Assembly: GCA_031296165.1 (NCBI GenBank)
Contig: JARLGF010000157.1
Span: 1 to 33,614, forward strand
DNA length: 33,614 nt
Direction: 5' to 3'
DNA from: Occallatibacter sp.
Lineage (GTDB): Bacteria; Acidobacteriota; Terriglobia; Terriglobales; Acidobacteriaceae
A program made the translations under genes and the position numbers. A model generated the notes under the pieces. It did no database searches and was not told where the DNA came from. It was given only the letters and a program-made list of their open reading frames with translations. Below, piece by piece: positions 7,796 through 16,998 of the stretch (position 1 is its first letter; each line of letters opens with the position of its first letter).

Positions 7796-8734
7796 ATGTT
7801 TGCAATCGATTATTTTGTGGTGGATGTATTCACAGGCACGGCGCTCACGGGCAATCCGCTGGCGGTGGCGATGAACAACCGCGGGCTGACAACGGAGCGG
7901 ATGCAGGCGATTGCGCGCGAGTTCAATTTTTCAGAGACCACGTTTGTGGAACGCAGACCGGCGGCGGTGGAAGAGGCCGAGGGCGTGCGGGTGAGGATTT
8001 TTACAACCCGGGAAGAACTGAACTTTGCCGGGCACCCGACGCTGGGCACCGCGAGCGTTCTGAAGCTGATCGCTCCCGAAGTCTTTGAGGGAGATACGGT
8101 GAGGCTGGCGGAGAATGTGGGGGCGATTCCGGTGCGATTCAGCGGGGATGGGCTTTACGGCGAGATGACGCAGCGGGACCCGGAGTTTGGCGAAGAGCTG
8201 AACCGGGCAGAGGTGGCGCGCCTGACGGGGCTGGCGGAGAGCGATCTGGACCCGGGGTTGCCGCCGCAGATTGTATCCACGGGAACCGCATTTGCGATTG
8301 TTCCGTTGCGTGACGCGGGGATGTTGGCGAGGCTCAGGGTGAAGCAGGAAGAGAGCATGGCGTGGCTGCGGGAGCGCGGAGCGCGGTGGTTCTACGTGCT
8401 GGGGCCCGCATTGGAGCAGGGCGGCGGCGGGGAGCCTGCGTGGCGTGCGCGGATGCAGTTTAATGGCGGCGAGGACCCGGCTACGGGATCGGCGGCCGGT
8501 TGCGCGATTGGCTACCTGGTGCGTCATGGCGCCGTGGCTCCGGGGGTAGGCACACATGTTCGGCAGGGTGTGGAGATAGGCAGGCAGAGCGATCTTTATC
8601 TTTCGGCGCAAATCCACGGTGGGGCAGAGCGCCGGCAAAACGGATTTGGCGAGGAGCAATCTTTGAAGGTGACGGATGTGTGCGTAGGGGGTAGCACCGT
8701 TCTTGTTGCAAAGGGACAGCTTTTCCTGCCGTGA
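7796..8734 (+). CDS. PhzF family phenazine biosynthesis-like isomerase
   Basis: YFVVDVFTGTALTGNPLAVAM...FNFSETTFV...LNFAGHPTLGTASVL...EDPATGSAAGCAIGYL; GGAGG RBS. Confidence 0.93.
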   Translation: MFAIDYFVVDVFTGTALTGNPLAVAMNNRGLTTERMQAIAREFNFSETTFVERRPAAVEEAEGVRVRIFTTREELNFAGHPTLGTASVLKLIAPEVFEGDTVRLAENVGAIPVRFSGDGLYGEMTQRDPEFGEELNRAEVARLTGLAESDLDPGLPPQIVSTGTAFAIVPLRDAGMLARLRVKQEESMAWLRERGARWFYVLGPALEQGGGGEPAWRARMQFNGGEDPATGSAAGCAIGYLVRHGAVAPGVGTHVRQGVEIGRQSDLYLSAQIHGGAERRQNGFGEEQSLKVTDVCVGGSTVLVAKGQLFLP

Positions 8735-9191
8735 TGCACATGCTTTCAACAGGCAATCATGGATGCAAGTGACGGCAGGAGTAGATGCTAGCGGATTTCC
8801 ACTTGTTTCATGCGGATTTTCAAGCCAGGTTTCGCCTCCCGTTCCCTCTTCCCATGGGCTTCCAAGGCTCGTAGGCTAGCGATTCATTGATGGATTTTAA
8901 CCGGCCTCGTTGCTGGTCTAGCCCCAGGCATCAAAACACCACTTGACCGCGGCCTGTCTGGCCGTCATGGATCGAATGCCCTTGCTCCCTTGTGTGTCCG
9001 CCGTGCCCCCCTCGAGGGCCGAGCGCCGCAAACCAGGCAACGGGTATGCACGATCAACCATGGCGCAGCCAGCTTGTTCCCGGTCACCGGGCACGGAAAT
9101 TCAATACGCCAGCCTGCCATACGAGCGGGCGACGGCGGTGTGTTTTCACAGCGCGGGCAAAAAATTGAACCAAGGAGCGAGTCCCCATATC

Positions 9192-9614
9192 ATGCGGCCT
9201 AAGAAAGTAATTCTCTGCGTAGACGATAACGAACAAGAGCTTTCCGTACTCAAGTTCATGCTGGAAACCAACGGATACCGGGTGTACTCGGCCTGCACCG
9301 GGCAGGAGGCGATCGGCATCTTTGCCGAGATTCAGGCGGATCTGGTGCTGGCCGACTATGCCATGCCGCAGATGAATGGAGATCAACTGGTGGGCCGGCT
9401 GAAGCAGATTGCCTCGCACGTGCCGATGATTCTGCTGTGCGACCCGCAGAAGATGGGCGGCGAGATCCATGCAGCCGATGCTCTGCTAGCCAAGAAGAAC
9501 TGCTCGTCGCAGGAACTTCTGGAACGCATCAAGGTGATGAGCGCGCGCAAGCGCGGTCCGCGCAAGGGCGCGCAACGGCAGACACCGATGGTGGAGTTGG
9601 CTGTGGCCTCGTAG
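9192..9614 (+). CDS. Response regulator receiver-domain protein
   Basis: VILCVDDNEQELSVLKFMLETNGYRVYSACTGQEAI...DLVLADYAMPQMNGDQL; phospho-Asp and acidic pair present; likely ATG at 9192. Confidence 0.88.
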   Translation: MRPKKVILCVDDNEQELSVLKFMLETNGYRVYSACTGQEAIGIFAEIQADLVLADYAMPQMNGDQLVGRLKQIASHVPMILLCDPQKMGGEIHAADALLAKKNCSSQELLERIKVMSARKRGPRKGAQRQTPMVELAVAS

Positions 9615-9617
9615 CAA

Positions 9618-9699
9618 CAGTTTTCAGCGGTCGGTTGTCAGTGGCCGGTCAAGACGAATCCATGACCATCGGGCACGAACAACCGACCGCTGAAAACTG
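9618..9699. repeat. Heptad-periodic snap-back repeat D with 21-bp perfect inverted repeat
   Basis: CAGTTTTCAGCGGTCGGTTGT (9618-9638) is the exact reverse complement of ACAACCGACCGCTGAAAACTG (9679-9699). Confidence 0.9.
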
Positions 9700-9852
9700 G
9701 ATGCGATAGCCATAATACATAGCCCCACTGGAACTCGGGTTCTTTCCCCGGCCACACTTCTCTCTTGACGACTGCGCACGGCAGTGGGCATACTCGCCAT
9801 TTATGTCCAAGCTGGAGCATTTTCCCTACGCTCCGGCGGAAGTTGGCTTTAT

Positions 9853-10860
9853 ATGGATCTGATTGTTCTTCGCATTCTTTTTGTAGCCCTGCTGGCCGGG
9901 GTATGTTATTTCCTTCATCCTTTCGGAGTTCAAACAGGGTGGATGGGTGCGTGCATGGGCGCGGTGGCGGCCGTGGCGGTGATCGTGTTCGAGTTGCGGG
10001 TGCGGGCGCTGAGCCTGCGGCGGCTGATCGGCGCGGTGACCGGCAGCGTGCTGGGCATCTTTGGCGCGGCGCTGTTTTGCCTGGTGCTGCGCAGCGCACC
10101 CCTGCCTGCGGCCAACTCGGCGGCATTGCAGATTTTTGTACTGCTGCTGATGACGTATGTGGGCCTTCTGGTGGGGGCCAGCAAGGGCGATCTGCTGAAC
10201 CCGGCGGCACTGGGTACTGTGTTCAGCAGCGATCGGCCGACGCGGCGCAGCGCCAAGGTTCTGGACACGAGCGTCATCATCGACGGCCGCATTGCCGATA
10301 TTGCCGAGGCCGGTTTTGTGGACGGCATGATGGTGGTGCCGGAGTTTGTGCTGCGGGAACTGCAGACGGTGGCCGACTCAACCGACGGGTCAAAACGGCA
10401 AAGAGGCCGGCGCGGGCTGGACATGCTGCAGCGCATGCAATCGAACGTGAACATCCAGGTGCAGATTGTTCCCGACGACTTTCCGTCGATTCGGGAAGTG
10501 GATCTGAAGCTGCTGGAACTGGCCAAGAAGTGGGAGGCCAAGGTGGTGACCAACGACTTCAACCTGAACAAGGTGGCCCACCTGCACCACGTGGAAGTAC
10601 TGAACATCAACGACCTGGCCAACGCGCTGAAGCCCGTGGTGCTGCCCGGCGAGAAGATGACGGTGCTGATCTTGAAAGAGGGCAAAGAGTTCAACCAGGG
10701 CGTGGGCTACCTGGACGACGGGACCATGGTGGTGGTGGACCATGCGCGCAAGCTGATTGGCAGGGCGGTGGAGATTTCAGTGACCAGCGTGCTGCAAACC
10801 GCCAGCGGGAAGATGATTTTCGGCAAGCTGGACGAGAACGGGAAGAACGGCGAGTCGTAG
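9853..10860 (+). CDS. PIN/TRAM domain membrane protein (YacL-like)
   Basis: Four N-terminal TM segments, then VLDTSVIIDGRIADIAEAGFVDGMMVVPEFVLRELQ (PIN) and C-terminal TRAM-like region; likely ATG at 9853. Confidence 0.88.
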   Translation: MDLIVLRILFVALLAGVCYFLHPFGVQTGWMGACMGAVAAVAVIVFELRVRALSLRRLIGAVTGSVLGIFGAALFCLVLRSAPLPAANSAALQIFVLLLMTYVGLLVGASKGDLLNPAALGTVFSSDRPTRRSAKVLDTSVIIDGRIADIAEAGFVDGMMVVPEFVLRELQTVADSTDGSKRQRGRRGLDMLQRMQSNVNIQVQIVPDDFPSIREVDLKLLELAKKWEAKVVTNDFNLNKVAHLHHVEVLNINDLANALKPVVLPGEKMTVLILKEGKEFNQGVGYLDDGTMVVVDHARKLIGRAVEISVTSVLQTASGKMIFGKLDENGKNGES

Positions 10861-10928
10861 CCACCCGCCATCTGCGGTGGGGCCAATTGCCTTCGGCATG
10901 GCTGCCTGGACGAGAGCGCGGAGAAGTC

Positions 10929-11885
10929 TCAGGATTGCTCCCAGAAACGCTCGGAGAGATATGTGCCGGCCCCGTCGGGCAGAACGGTGACGATGACGGC
11001 GCGGCGGCCGGCGGCGGCTTCTTCACGAGCGATGCCGAGCGAGACGGAGACGGCCGCGGCAGCAGAGATGCCGACCAGCAGGCCTTCCTCGCGAGCCAGG
11101 CGCCGGGCCATGTCGTAAGCGGCTTCGGTTTCCACTTCCACGGTGCGATCGGCGAGATGGGGGTTATAGATGGCAGGCACCAGGGTTGGGCCCTGGTACT
11201 TGAGGCCGACAATGCCGTGCAAAGGCGCATTGGGCAGGAAGCTGATGGCCTGGAGGGCGGGGTTGCACCCCTTGAGAAAGCGGGTGACTCCGGTAAAGGT
11301 TCCGCTGGTTCCGATGCCGGCGACAAAGTGCGTGACCTGGCCGGAGGACTGCTGCCAGATTTCAGGGCCCGTGGTGCGGAAATGCTCCTGCCAGTTGGCG
11401 TCGTTGGAGTACTGGTCGGCGTAGTAGTAGCGATGGGGATCGTTGCCGGCGATTTCGCGGGCGCGGAAGATGGCTCCATCGGGACCCAGGGCAGGATCGG
11501 TCCAGTCCACTTGCGCTCCGTAGGCGTGGAGGATGCGCTTGCGCTCAGGCGAGACGTTGGAGGGCATGGCCAGCAGGACGGGAAAACCGAGCGCCGCGCC
11601 CAACATGGCGAAGGCGAGGCCGGAGTTGCCGGTGGAGGCGTCCAGGAGGGTTTTGCCCTGGGTGAGCAGGCCGCGGGCGCGCGCATCGCGAACGATGGCG
11701 GCGGCGGCCCGGTCCTTGACGCTGCCACCGGGGTTGGCCCACTCGGCCTTGCCTAGGAGGGTGATGCCGGCAAGATCGCGGACGGGCATTTCAAGGCGGA
11801 TGAGCGGCGTGTTGCCGATGCGCTGGGGCAGCGAGGAGCCGGGCATAGAAGAGACGGGAATTGCGGAGTTGCCGGTAATTTTCAT
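10929..11885 (-). CDS. PLP-dependent cysteine synthase family protein
   Basis: RIGNTPLIRLE...KAEWANPGGSVKDRAAAAIVRDA...LLDASTGNSGLAFAMLGAALGFP...GIGTSGTFTGVTRFLK; probable ATG at 11885 (ORF extends to 11957). Confidence 0.92.
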   Translation of the reverse strand: MKITGNSAIPVSSMPGSSLPQRIGNTPLIRLEMPVRDLAGITLLGKAEWANPGGSVKDRAAAAIVRDARARGLLTQGKTLLDASTGNSGLAFAMLGAALGFPVLLAMPSNVSPERKRILHAYGAQVDWTDPALGPDGAIFRAREIAGNDPHRYYYADQYSNDANWQEHFRTTGPEIWQQSSGQVTHFVAGIGTSGTFTGVTRFLKGCNPALQAISFLPNAPLHGIVGLKYQGPTLVPAIYNPHLADRTVEVETEAAYDMARRLAREEGLLVGISAAAAVSVSLGIAREEAAAGRRAVIVTVLPDGAGTYLSERFWEQS

Positions 11886-11997
11886 AGGAGATTTCTGTTG
11901 GGGCGAATTGCCGCCGGGGCTCGGCATATGCGAGATTCTACATAGCGAGAATTCCACCGAACCCTACTTAGATTATCCTCGCAGACTGGAAGCGACC

Positions 11998-12447
11998 GTG
12001 AGCCGAAAATCCCGCAATCCGAACTTCGATCAGACAGTGGAGACGCTGCGCGCCCATTCGTTCGATATAACGCCGTATGCCGGGGTTGCCGGCGGAGTGC
12101 TGGTGAGCAAGTATGGGGCGGCGGCGGTGCTTGTGGCTGTGGCGGATGCGCCGGCGGCGCTGGCGGAGCGTCCAGGCGCGCTGGTGAAGGGGGAAGTGGC
12201 GCGTCTTGTGGACCGGGGCTATCAGAAATTCCTTAAAACTTCCCAATACGAGTTGCCCGCAACGGCCAGCCAGTTGCACTCAATTCACGAGTTCGGCGAG
12301 GAGTTGAAGCAACTGACCGGCGCCACCAGCCTGTACAACGAGTCGCTGGGCACGACCAGCGACCTGTATGCGTACGACCGGCTGAAGGGCCGTGAGGCGG
12401 CAGGACCAACTGCCGTGCGCCCCTGGGATACTGCTGCGGGGCACTGA
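11998..12447 (+). CDS. Hypothetical protein
   Basis: GTG start MSRKSRNPNFDQTVETLRAHSFDITPYAGVAGGVLVSKYGAAAVL; divergent from cysteine synthase. Confidence 0.7.
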   Translation: MSRKSRNPNFDQTVETLRAHSFDITPYAGVAGGVLVSKYGAAAVLVAVADAPAALAERPGALVKGEVARLVDRGYQKFLKTSQYELPATASQLHSIHEFGEELKQLTGATSLYNESLGTTSDLYAYDRLKGREAAGPTAVRPWDTAAGH

Positions 12448-12477
12448 CAGGGCTGAAATCACATCGGCGGGCAGGGC

Positions 12478-13353
12478 ATGGAAGCGGAAGAAAGGGCGGA
12501 AGGCACGGCGACGCAGTACCCGGAGCGCCGGCGCGGCTGCCGTTATGCCGTGGATGAAGCTTCAGTGGTTCTGCTGGTGAGCCACGGCCTTCCGATGGAA
12601 TGCCGCATTCTGGATCTGAGCCTGGAAGGGTGCAGGATGCGCACCGGGGACAGGTTTCACGGCGGCATCGGGGTTCGCGTCGAGGTGGCCTTCAAGGTGA
12701 ACGGAATTGCTTTCCGGTTCAGCGGGGTAATCAGGTGGACGGATGGACGGCACCTGGCAGGAATTCACTTTGTGGATGTGGCCATGCGGCGCCGGGAGGC
12801 GCTGGTGGAGGTGCTGGACGAGGTGGAGGCAGCGAATGCCGCAAAGGCCGCAAGGGAGGCGGCAGATAGGCTAGCGGCGGAACAGCAAGCCGAAGCCCAG
12901 GCGCAGCAGGCGCGGGAAGCGGTGGAACGGCAGGCGAGTGAGCAAGCCGGAATCCCGGGAGCCGTGGAGCCAGCCAAGCCTGCCAGCCGCGAACGGCGAG
13001 CGCAGTCCCGTCACGGGGTGGATACCTCGGCGGTGATTTATTTGATCAAGATTGGGTCGAGGCTGAGCGGGCGCATTCTGGACCTGAGCGTGAGCGGGTG
13101 CCGGATTTGCACGGACGAGCGATTTCCGGTGGGGATTTATACGCGGGTGGAGACGGAGTTTCGCCTGGAAGGGCTGCCGTTCCGGCTGGGCGGGGTGATT
13201 CAGGCTGTTCACGACCGGGACCGGCACATGGTGGGCATCCGGTTTCTGGATATGAGCGAACGCAAGCGGGATCAGGTGGAGCAGTTGATCGGGGAGATCG
13301 AGGAGTTGCGCGCGCGGAAGGAATTGGCGCAGGCCAAGCCGCTGGGCGAATGA
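12478..13353 (+). CDS. Protein with two PilZ domains joined by an Ala/Glu/Gln-rich linker
   Basis: Both halves keep RxxxR (RRGCR; RAQSR) and DxSxxG (DLSLEG; DLSVSG). Confidence 0.88.
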   Translation: MEAEERAEGTATQYPERRRGCRYAVDEASVVLLVSHGLPMECRILDLSLEGCRMRTGDRFHGGIGVRVEVAFKVNGIAFRFSGVIRWTDGRHLAGIHFVDVAMRRREALVEVLDEVEAANAAKAAREAADRLAAEQQAEAQAQQAREAVERQASEQAGIPGAVEPAKPASRERRAQSRHGVDTSAVIYLIKIGSRLSGRILDLSVSGCRICTDERFPVGIYTRVETEFRLEGLPFRLGGVIQAVHDRDRHMVGIRFLDMSERKRDQVEQLIGEIEELRARKELAQAKPLGE

Positions 13354-13421
13354 ACGGCTGAAAAGCCGGAGCGCGAAGCCGCTTGCCCTGGCCCTGGTTT
13401 TCCCCGGCGCTGGTTGTATTT

Positions 13422-13565
13422 TTAGACGCGCCGGCCGGAGATCAGGTTAAAGACCAGGACGACGACCGCAATGACCAGCAGAATGTGGATGAGGCTGCCT
13501 GCGATATGGAAGCTGAAGCCGAGAAGCCACAGAACGACAAGAATTACGAAGATAGTCCAAAGCAT
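13422..13565 (-). CDS. lmo0937-type small membrane protein (47 aa)
   Basis: MLWTIFVILVVLWLLGFSFHIAGSLIHILLVIAVVVLVFNLISGRRV read from the minus strand; RBS AGGAG upstream; below the ORF-track length cutoff. Confidence 0.85.
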   Translation of the reverse strand: MLWTIFVILVVLWLLGFSFHIAGSLIHILLVIAVVVLVFNLISGRRV

Positions 13566-13669
13566 ACGATTCTCCTGTGCACCGCGGGCGCCCGGAATGG
13601 ATGGTGCTTTCCTGGACGCCCGTGAGCCTTTACAACCGGCGCGTTATAGCCTGGTTGGTTGAAGCAGCC

Positions 13670-14362
13670 CTAATTGGAAGCGACCGCCTGTGCCTTGGCG
13701 CCCCTGACCGCGTTGAGGAACCTGTGTGCTGAAGCTGGAGCATGCACCTCGCCCCCGAGAACGCGATGTATGGAGACTTCATGGCCATAGAAGGCGTCCA
13801 TGGAATCGTCGTCGCGGCGGATAGAGGCTCCGCTCAGCGTGAGTCCGGCAAAGGCGCCTTTGGCACGCGAGTAAGTGAGGATCTCTGTATCCAGTTTCCA
13901 ATCGGTATTGGCGGAAGCGTGGCGTCCAACCGGTCCGGCTGCCGCGGAAGCGTCAGCGCCAAGCTGGAACTTGGAGGATTCCAGGCGCTGCATGCCTGTA
14001 TTGCCCTGGAAGATCATGACCAGATCCACGCCTTCGACGCCGATCTGCAATCCCCAACTGCCGCCGGTAATGGCGAAGAACGCCGGCGAGCTCCAACCCT
14101 TTGCGGTGCGGCAGGTGGCTACGCCTCTGCCATTTTCTGCGCCGAACACTAAGCCGCCCTTGATCATGTGCGGCACAACGGCCACGCACTTGGCGTGCTC
14201 CATTACTTCTTCAGGAATGCCTTTATCGGGCGCGGCCATGACCTCATGCAGCACCGTGGCAGCATTATCCAACCGGTTCTGCGTATCTTCGCGAGTCTCT
14301 GCCCAGGCAGCGGTAGCTACGCCCAGACCGAATAGTGCCACCAACGTCACAAATTTCTTCAT
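13670..14362 (-). CDS. Lipid-binding SYLF domain-containing protein (YSC84-like)
   Basis: Signal peptide; GIPEEVMEHAKCVAVVPHMIKGGLVFGAENGRGVATCR...SAFFAITGGSWGLQIGVEGVDLVMIF-type core. Confidence 0.9.
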   Translation of the reverse strand: MKKFVTLVALFGLGVATAAWAETREDTQNRLDNAATVLHEVMAAPDKGIPEEVMEHAKCVAVVPHMIKGGLVFGAENGRGVATCRTAKGWSSPAFFAITGGSWGLQIGVEGVDLVMIFQGNTGMQRLESSKFQLGADASAAAGPVGRHASANTDWKLDTEILTYSRAKGAFAGLTLSGASIRRDDDSMDAFYGHEVSIHRVLGGEVHAPASAHRFLNAVRGAKAQAVASN

Positions 14363-14900
14363 GCAACTCACCTTTTTCTACCTATGCGCAGCGACACTTA
14401 CTTTCCGCGCACTGAGGCGCATTAGGTAGCTTCACGTTAGCGGCGTTGGGCGGCAGAGTCTGAGCAATTCGGTACAAGGGAAACAGGGAGCGGCGTCAAT
14501 TCATGGGGGAGAAAAGATTTGCCGCGGCGAGCGGATCGGGCGAGTGCGGGCGGCGTGCATCGAGCGGGATTGTCAGAGGCTGTTTCAGCGCTGGCGCTGG
14601 CGAGGCAGGGAGCGGCGAGGATAGTGTTCGCTGAAAATATTTCCGGAAAAGTGAGCAAAATTGAACAGTTTCCCGCCTTCCGAACGTGAAATAAAGAATT
14701 AAAATACCGCTGATTGTGTGCGGTTGGGATGTTGTCGCGAATGGATATTTGAATGAGCAGGTTACGTCTTCCCTTGGGCCCCAATTTCTGGCGCCGATTT
14801 TTTGTCCGATGTTCCAATTGTTTTGTTAGCATGTTGGCGAGCCGTTGCGGTTGTTTCTGCAGCAACCATGCGCAAGCCGCATGGGGAGGAGGTTTCTGCA

Positions 14901-15611
14901 ATGGTTGTGCTTGAAAAACCCGAATTCGATGCGGCCGCCTTTCTGGCGAGCGCCGGTCTGGGGCGAAGAATAGTCCAGGTGGCGCCGAAGCAGACCTTCT
15001 TTACGCAGGGAGATCCGGCGGATTCCTTTTTTTATCTTCAGAAGGGCCGGGTAAAAGTTACGGTAGTTTCGCAAACCGGCAAGGAGGCCACCATCACGCT
15101 TCTGGCCGACGGCGACTTTGTGGGCGAGGAGTCGTTGGCGATCGTGGAGGGAGTGCGTTTGTCCACGGCGACCGCCTTGACAGCCTGCACGGCGCTCAAG
15201 ATCAGGCGGGAGGAGATGACCCGCGCGATGCACGAGGAGCGTGCGCTCACCGACATCTTTATGAAGTTTCTTCTGGCGCGCAGCATGAAGATCCAGGCGG
15301 ATCTTGTGGATCAGCTTTTCAACTCGAGCGAAAAGCGGCTGGCGCGCATTCTTCTGCTGATGGCGGAGTTCGGCAAGCCGGGCGAGCCGGAGCAGTATAT
15401 TCCCAAGATCTCGCAGGAGACACTGGCGGAGATGATCGGCACGACGCGATCGCGCGTGAGTTTTTTTATGAACCGCTTTCGCAAGCTGGGGTTTATTGAA
15501 TACAACGGCCAGATACGGGTTCACAAGTCGTTGCTGAACGTGGTTCTGCACGATCAATTTCCCGACGACAACGCGGAAGGGCCGTCTGTTTCGTATGACT
15601 CCGGGGAATAG
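14901..15611 (+). CDS. Crp/Fnr family transcriptional regulator
   Basis: cNMP-binding fold FFTQGDPADSFFYLQKGRVKVTVVS and C-terminal HTH ISQETLAEMIGTTRSRVSFFMNRFRKLGFI; GGAGG RBS before ATG 14901. Confidence 0.92.
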   Translation: MVVLEKPEFDAAAFLASAGLGRRIVQVAPKQTFFTQGDPADSFFYLQKGRVKVTVVSQTGKEATITLLADGDFVGEESLAIVEGVRLSTATALTACTALKIRREEMTRAMHEERALTDIFMKFLLARSMKIQADLVDQLFNSSEKRLARILLLMAEFGKPGEPEQYIPKISQETLAEMIGTTRSRVSFFMNRFRKLGFIEYNGQIRVHKSLLNVVLHDQFPDDNAEGPSVSYDSGE

Positions 15612-15727
15612 CGCGAAGACGGCAGGCTGTTACCGCGGCAGGCCTGTACGAAATTGAACAGCATTACGATTTCTTTAATGGGACACTCACTTCAACTACC
15701 CCTGCATTGCTTCTGGCGAGGTGAGAG

Positions 15728-16390
15728 ATGCCCGATACAACAGCAAGACTCCTTATTGTCGACGATGAGCCTTCGATCCGTACGTCGATGTCGCACGTAC
15801 TTACCGAGATTGGGTATGGCGTACGCACTGCCAATGACGGCTTTGCCGCGTTGCGCGAGCTGCGGCAGGAAGTTCCAGATATTGTTCTCTCCGATCTGAA
15901 CATGCCGGGCATGAGCGGGTTCGAGTTGCTCACCGTGGTGCGGCGGCGTTTTCCCGCAGTGCATACGATAGCGATGAGCGGGGCGTTCCAGGGCGACGAG
16001 GTGCCATCCGGCGTTGCCGCCGATGCCTTCTACCAGAAAGGCAGCAGCATTGGCTCGTTGTTGAGGATCATGGAAGCGCTGCCGCAGATGGAGCCGCGGG
16101 CTGCCCAGCTATGCAGCACAACGGAGCCGGTCTGGGTTGAGCGGGCCGAACACGGCTCATCGGGACTGCCCTACGCGATGATTGAGTGCCCGGAGTGCCT
16201 GCGCAGCTTTCCTCAACCCGTGGGCAGCTTGCTGTGCCTCATCCTGTACGAAGCGAGTTGCGTTTTTTGCCGCAGTTCGATTCGCTTTGTCATCGTCGAG
16301 CCGGCGGATCGGGCGGCTTCACAGGTTCTTCAAAGAAAGCCTGCGGAGAGGGAGCAGACGCCTGCCATCCAGCCCCAGTTCTACTACTGA
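15728..16390 (+). CDS. Response regulator receiver protein with C-terminal CxxC...CxxC segment
   Basis: LLIVDDEPSIRTSMSHVLTEIG...DIVLSDLNMPGMSGFELL; later ECPECLRSF...EASCVFCRSS. Confidence 0.88.
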   Translation: MPDTTARLLIVDDEPSIRTSMSHVLTEIGYGVRTANDGFAALRELRQEVPDIVLSDLNMPGMSGFELLTVVRRRFPAVHTIAMSGAFQGDEVPSGVAADAFYQKGSSIGSLLRIMEALPQMEPRAAQLCSTTEPVWVERAEHGSSGLPYAMIECPECLRSFPQPVGSLLCLILYEASCVFCRSSIRFVIVEPADRAASQVLQRKPAEREQTPAIQPQFYY

Positions 16391-16421
16391 AAATGAAAAG
16401 CGGAAAGAAAGAGTTGTTCTT

Positions 16422-16946
16422 ATGCGTACTATCGCTGAACTGAACATGCTTTTGCGCGAACGGATCGAGTTGCCCACCGGCCTGAAGCTGGCGACCGAAG
16501 AGTTTCGCGAAGGCTGGAACTTTGTGCGGGCGGGAGATGCGCCACGCCTGAAAAAGAAGATTCAGACACGAGGCTGGAACTTTATCAAGATCGCCGATGG
16601 CGCGCTGCGCAGCGGCGTGGGAGACACATCGCAACTGGCCGTTGCCAGCGCGCTTGAGCTGGCTCTGCGCCGCATAAGCGAAGACTTCAATGCCGTGGAA
16701 GTGGAGCATATCGAGTTAACGCAGTATCCATGGTTTTTTTTGGCGAGGGTAAGGATCTATCCGTACCGGATTCAGCAAGGCACGGTGCAGGCAGTGCCAA
16801 ATGAAGAGATGCCGGTACCGATGGCCGCGCGGCCGAGACGGTTGCCACCGCAGGCCGCGGAGTTGTTTCCGAATTTTGGCAGCGCGATGCCGATGCTCAA
16901 GCAGATGCTGGTTGCATCGCGCAATTCGCAAGCGAGGATGCAATGA
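16422..16946 (+). CDS. Hypothetical protein
   Basis: ATG 16422 MRTIAELNMLLRERIELPTGLKLATEEFREGWNFVRAGDAPRLKKKIQTRGWNFIKIADG; consistent reading frame. Confidence 0.65.
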   Translation: MRTIAELNMLLRERIELPTGLKLATEEFREGWNFVRAGDAPRLKKKIQTRGWNFIKIADGALRSGVGDTSQLAVASALELALRRISEDFNAVEVEHIELTQYPWFFLARVRIYPYRIQQGTVQAVPNEEMPVPMAARPRRLPPQAAELFPNFGSAMPMLKQMLVASRNSQARMQ

Positions 16947-16998
16947 CGATTCTGCAAATTGGTTTTATTTTGTTTCTTTTTCACAGGGCGTTGCGGGT

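Noticed and set aside
9765-11756. 663-aa plus-strand ORF
   Set aside because: Out of frame over the PIN/TRAM gene and antisense to cysteine synthase; no domain-like sequence.
10929-11957. Cysteine synthase as part of the same regulatory unit as the Cys leader
   Set aside because: It is ~3 kb away with opposite-strand genes in between and shows no Cys-rich leader of its own that I can see; only thematic proximity.
14437-14901. 154-aa minus-strand ORF upstream of the Crp/Fnr gene
   Set aside because: Spans the AT-rich promoter region and RBS of the Crp/Fnr gene; no recognisable protein features.
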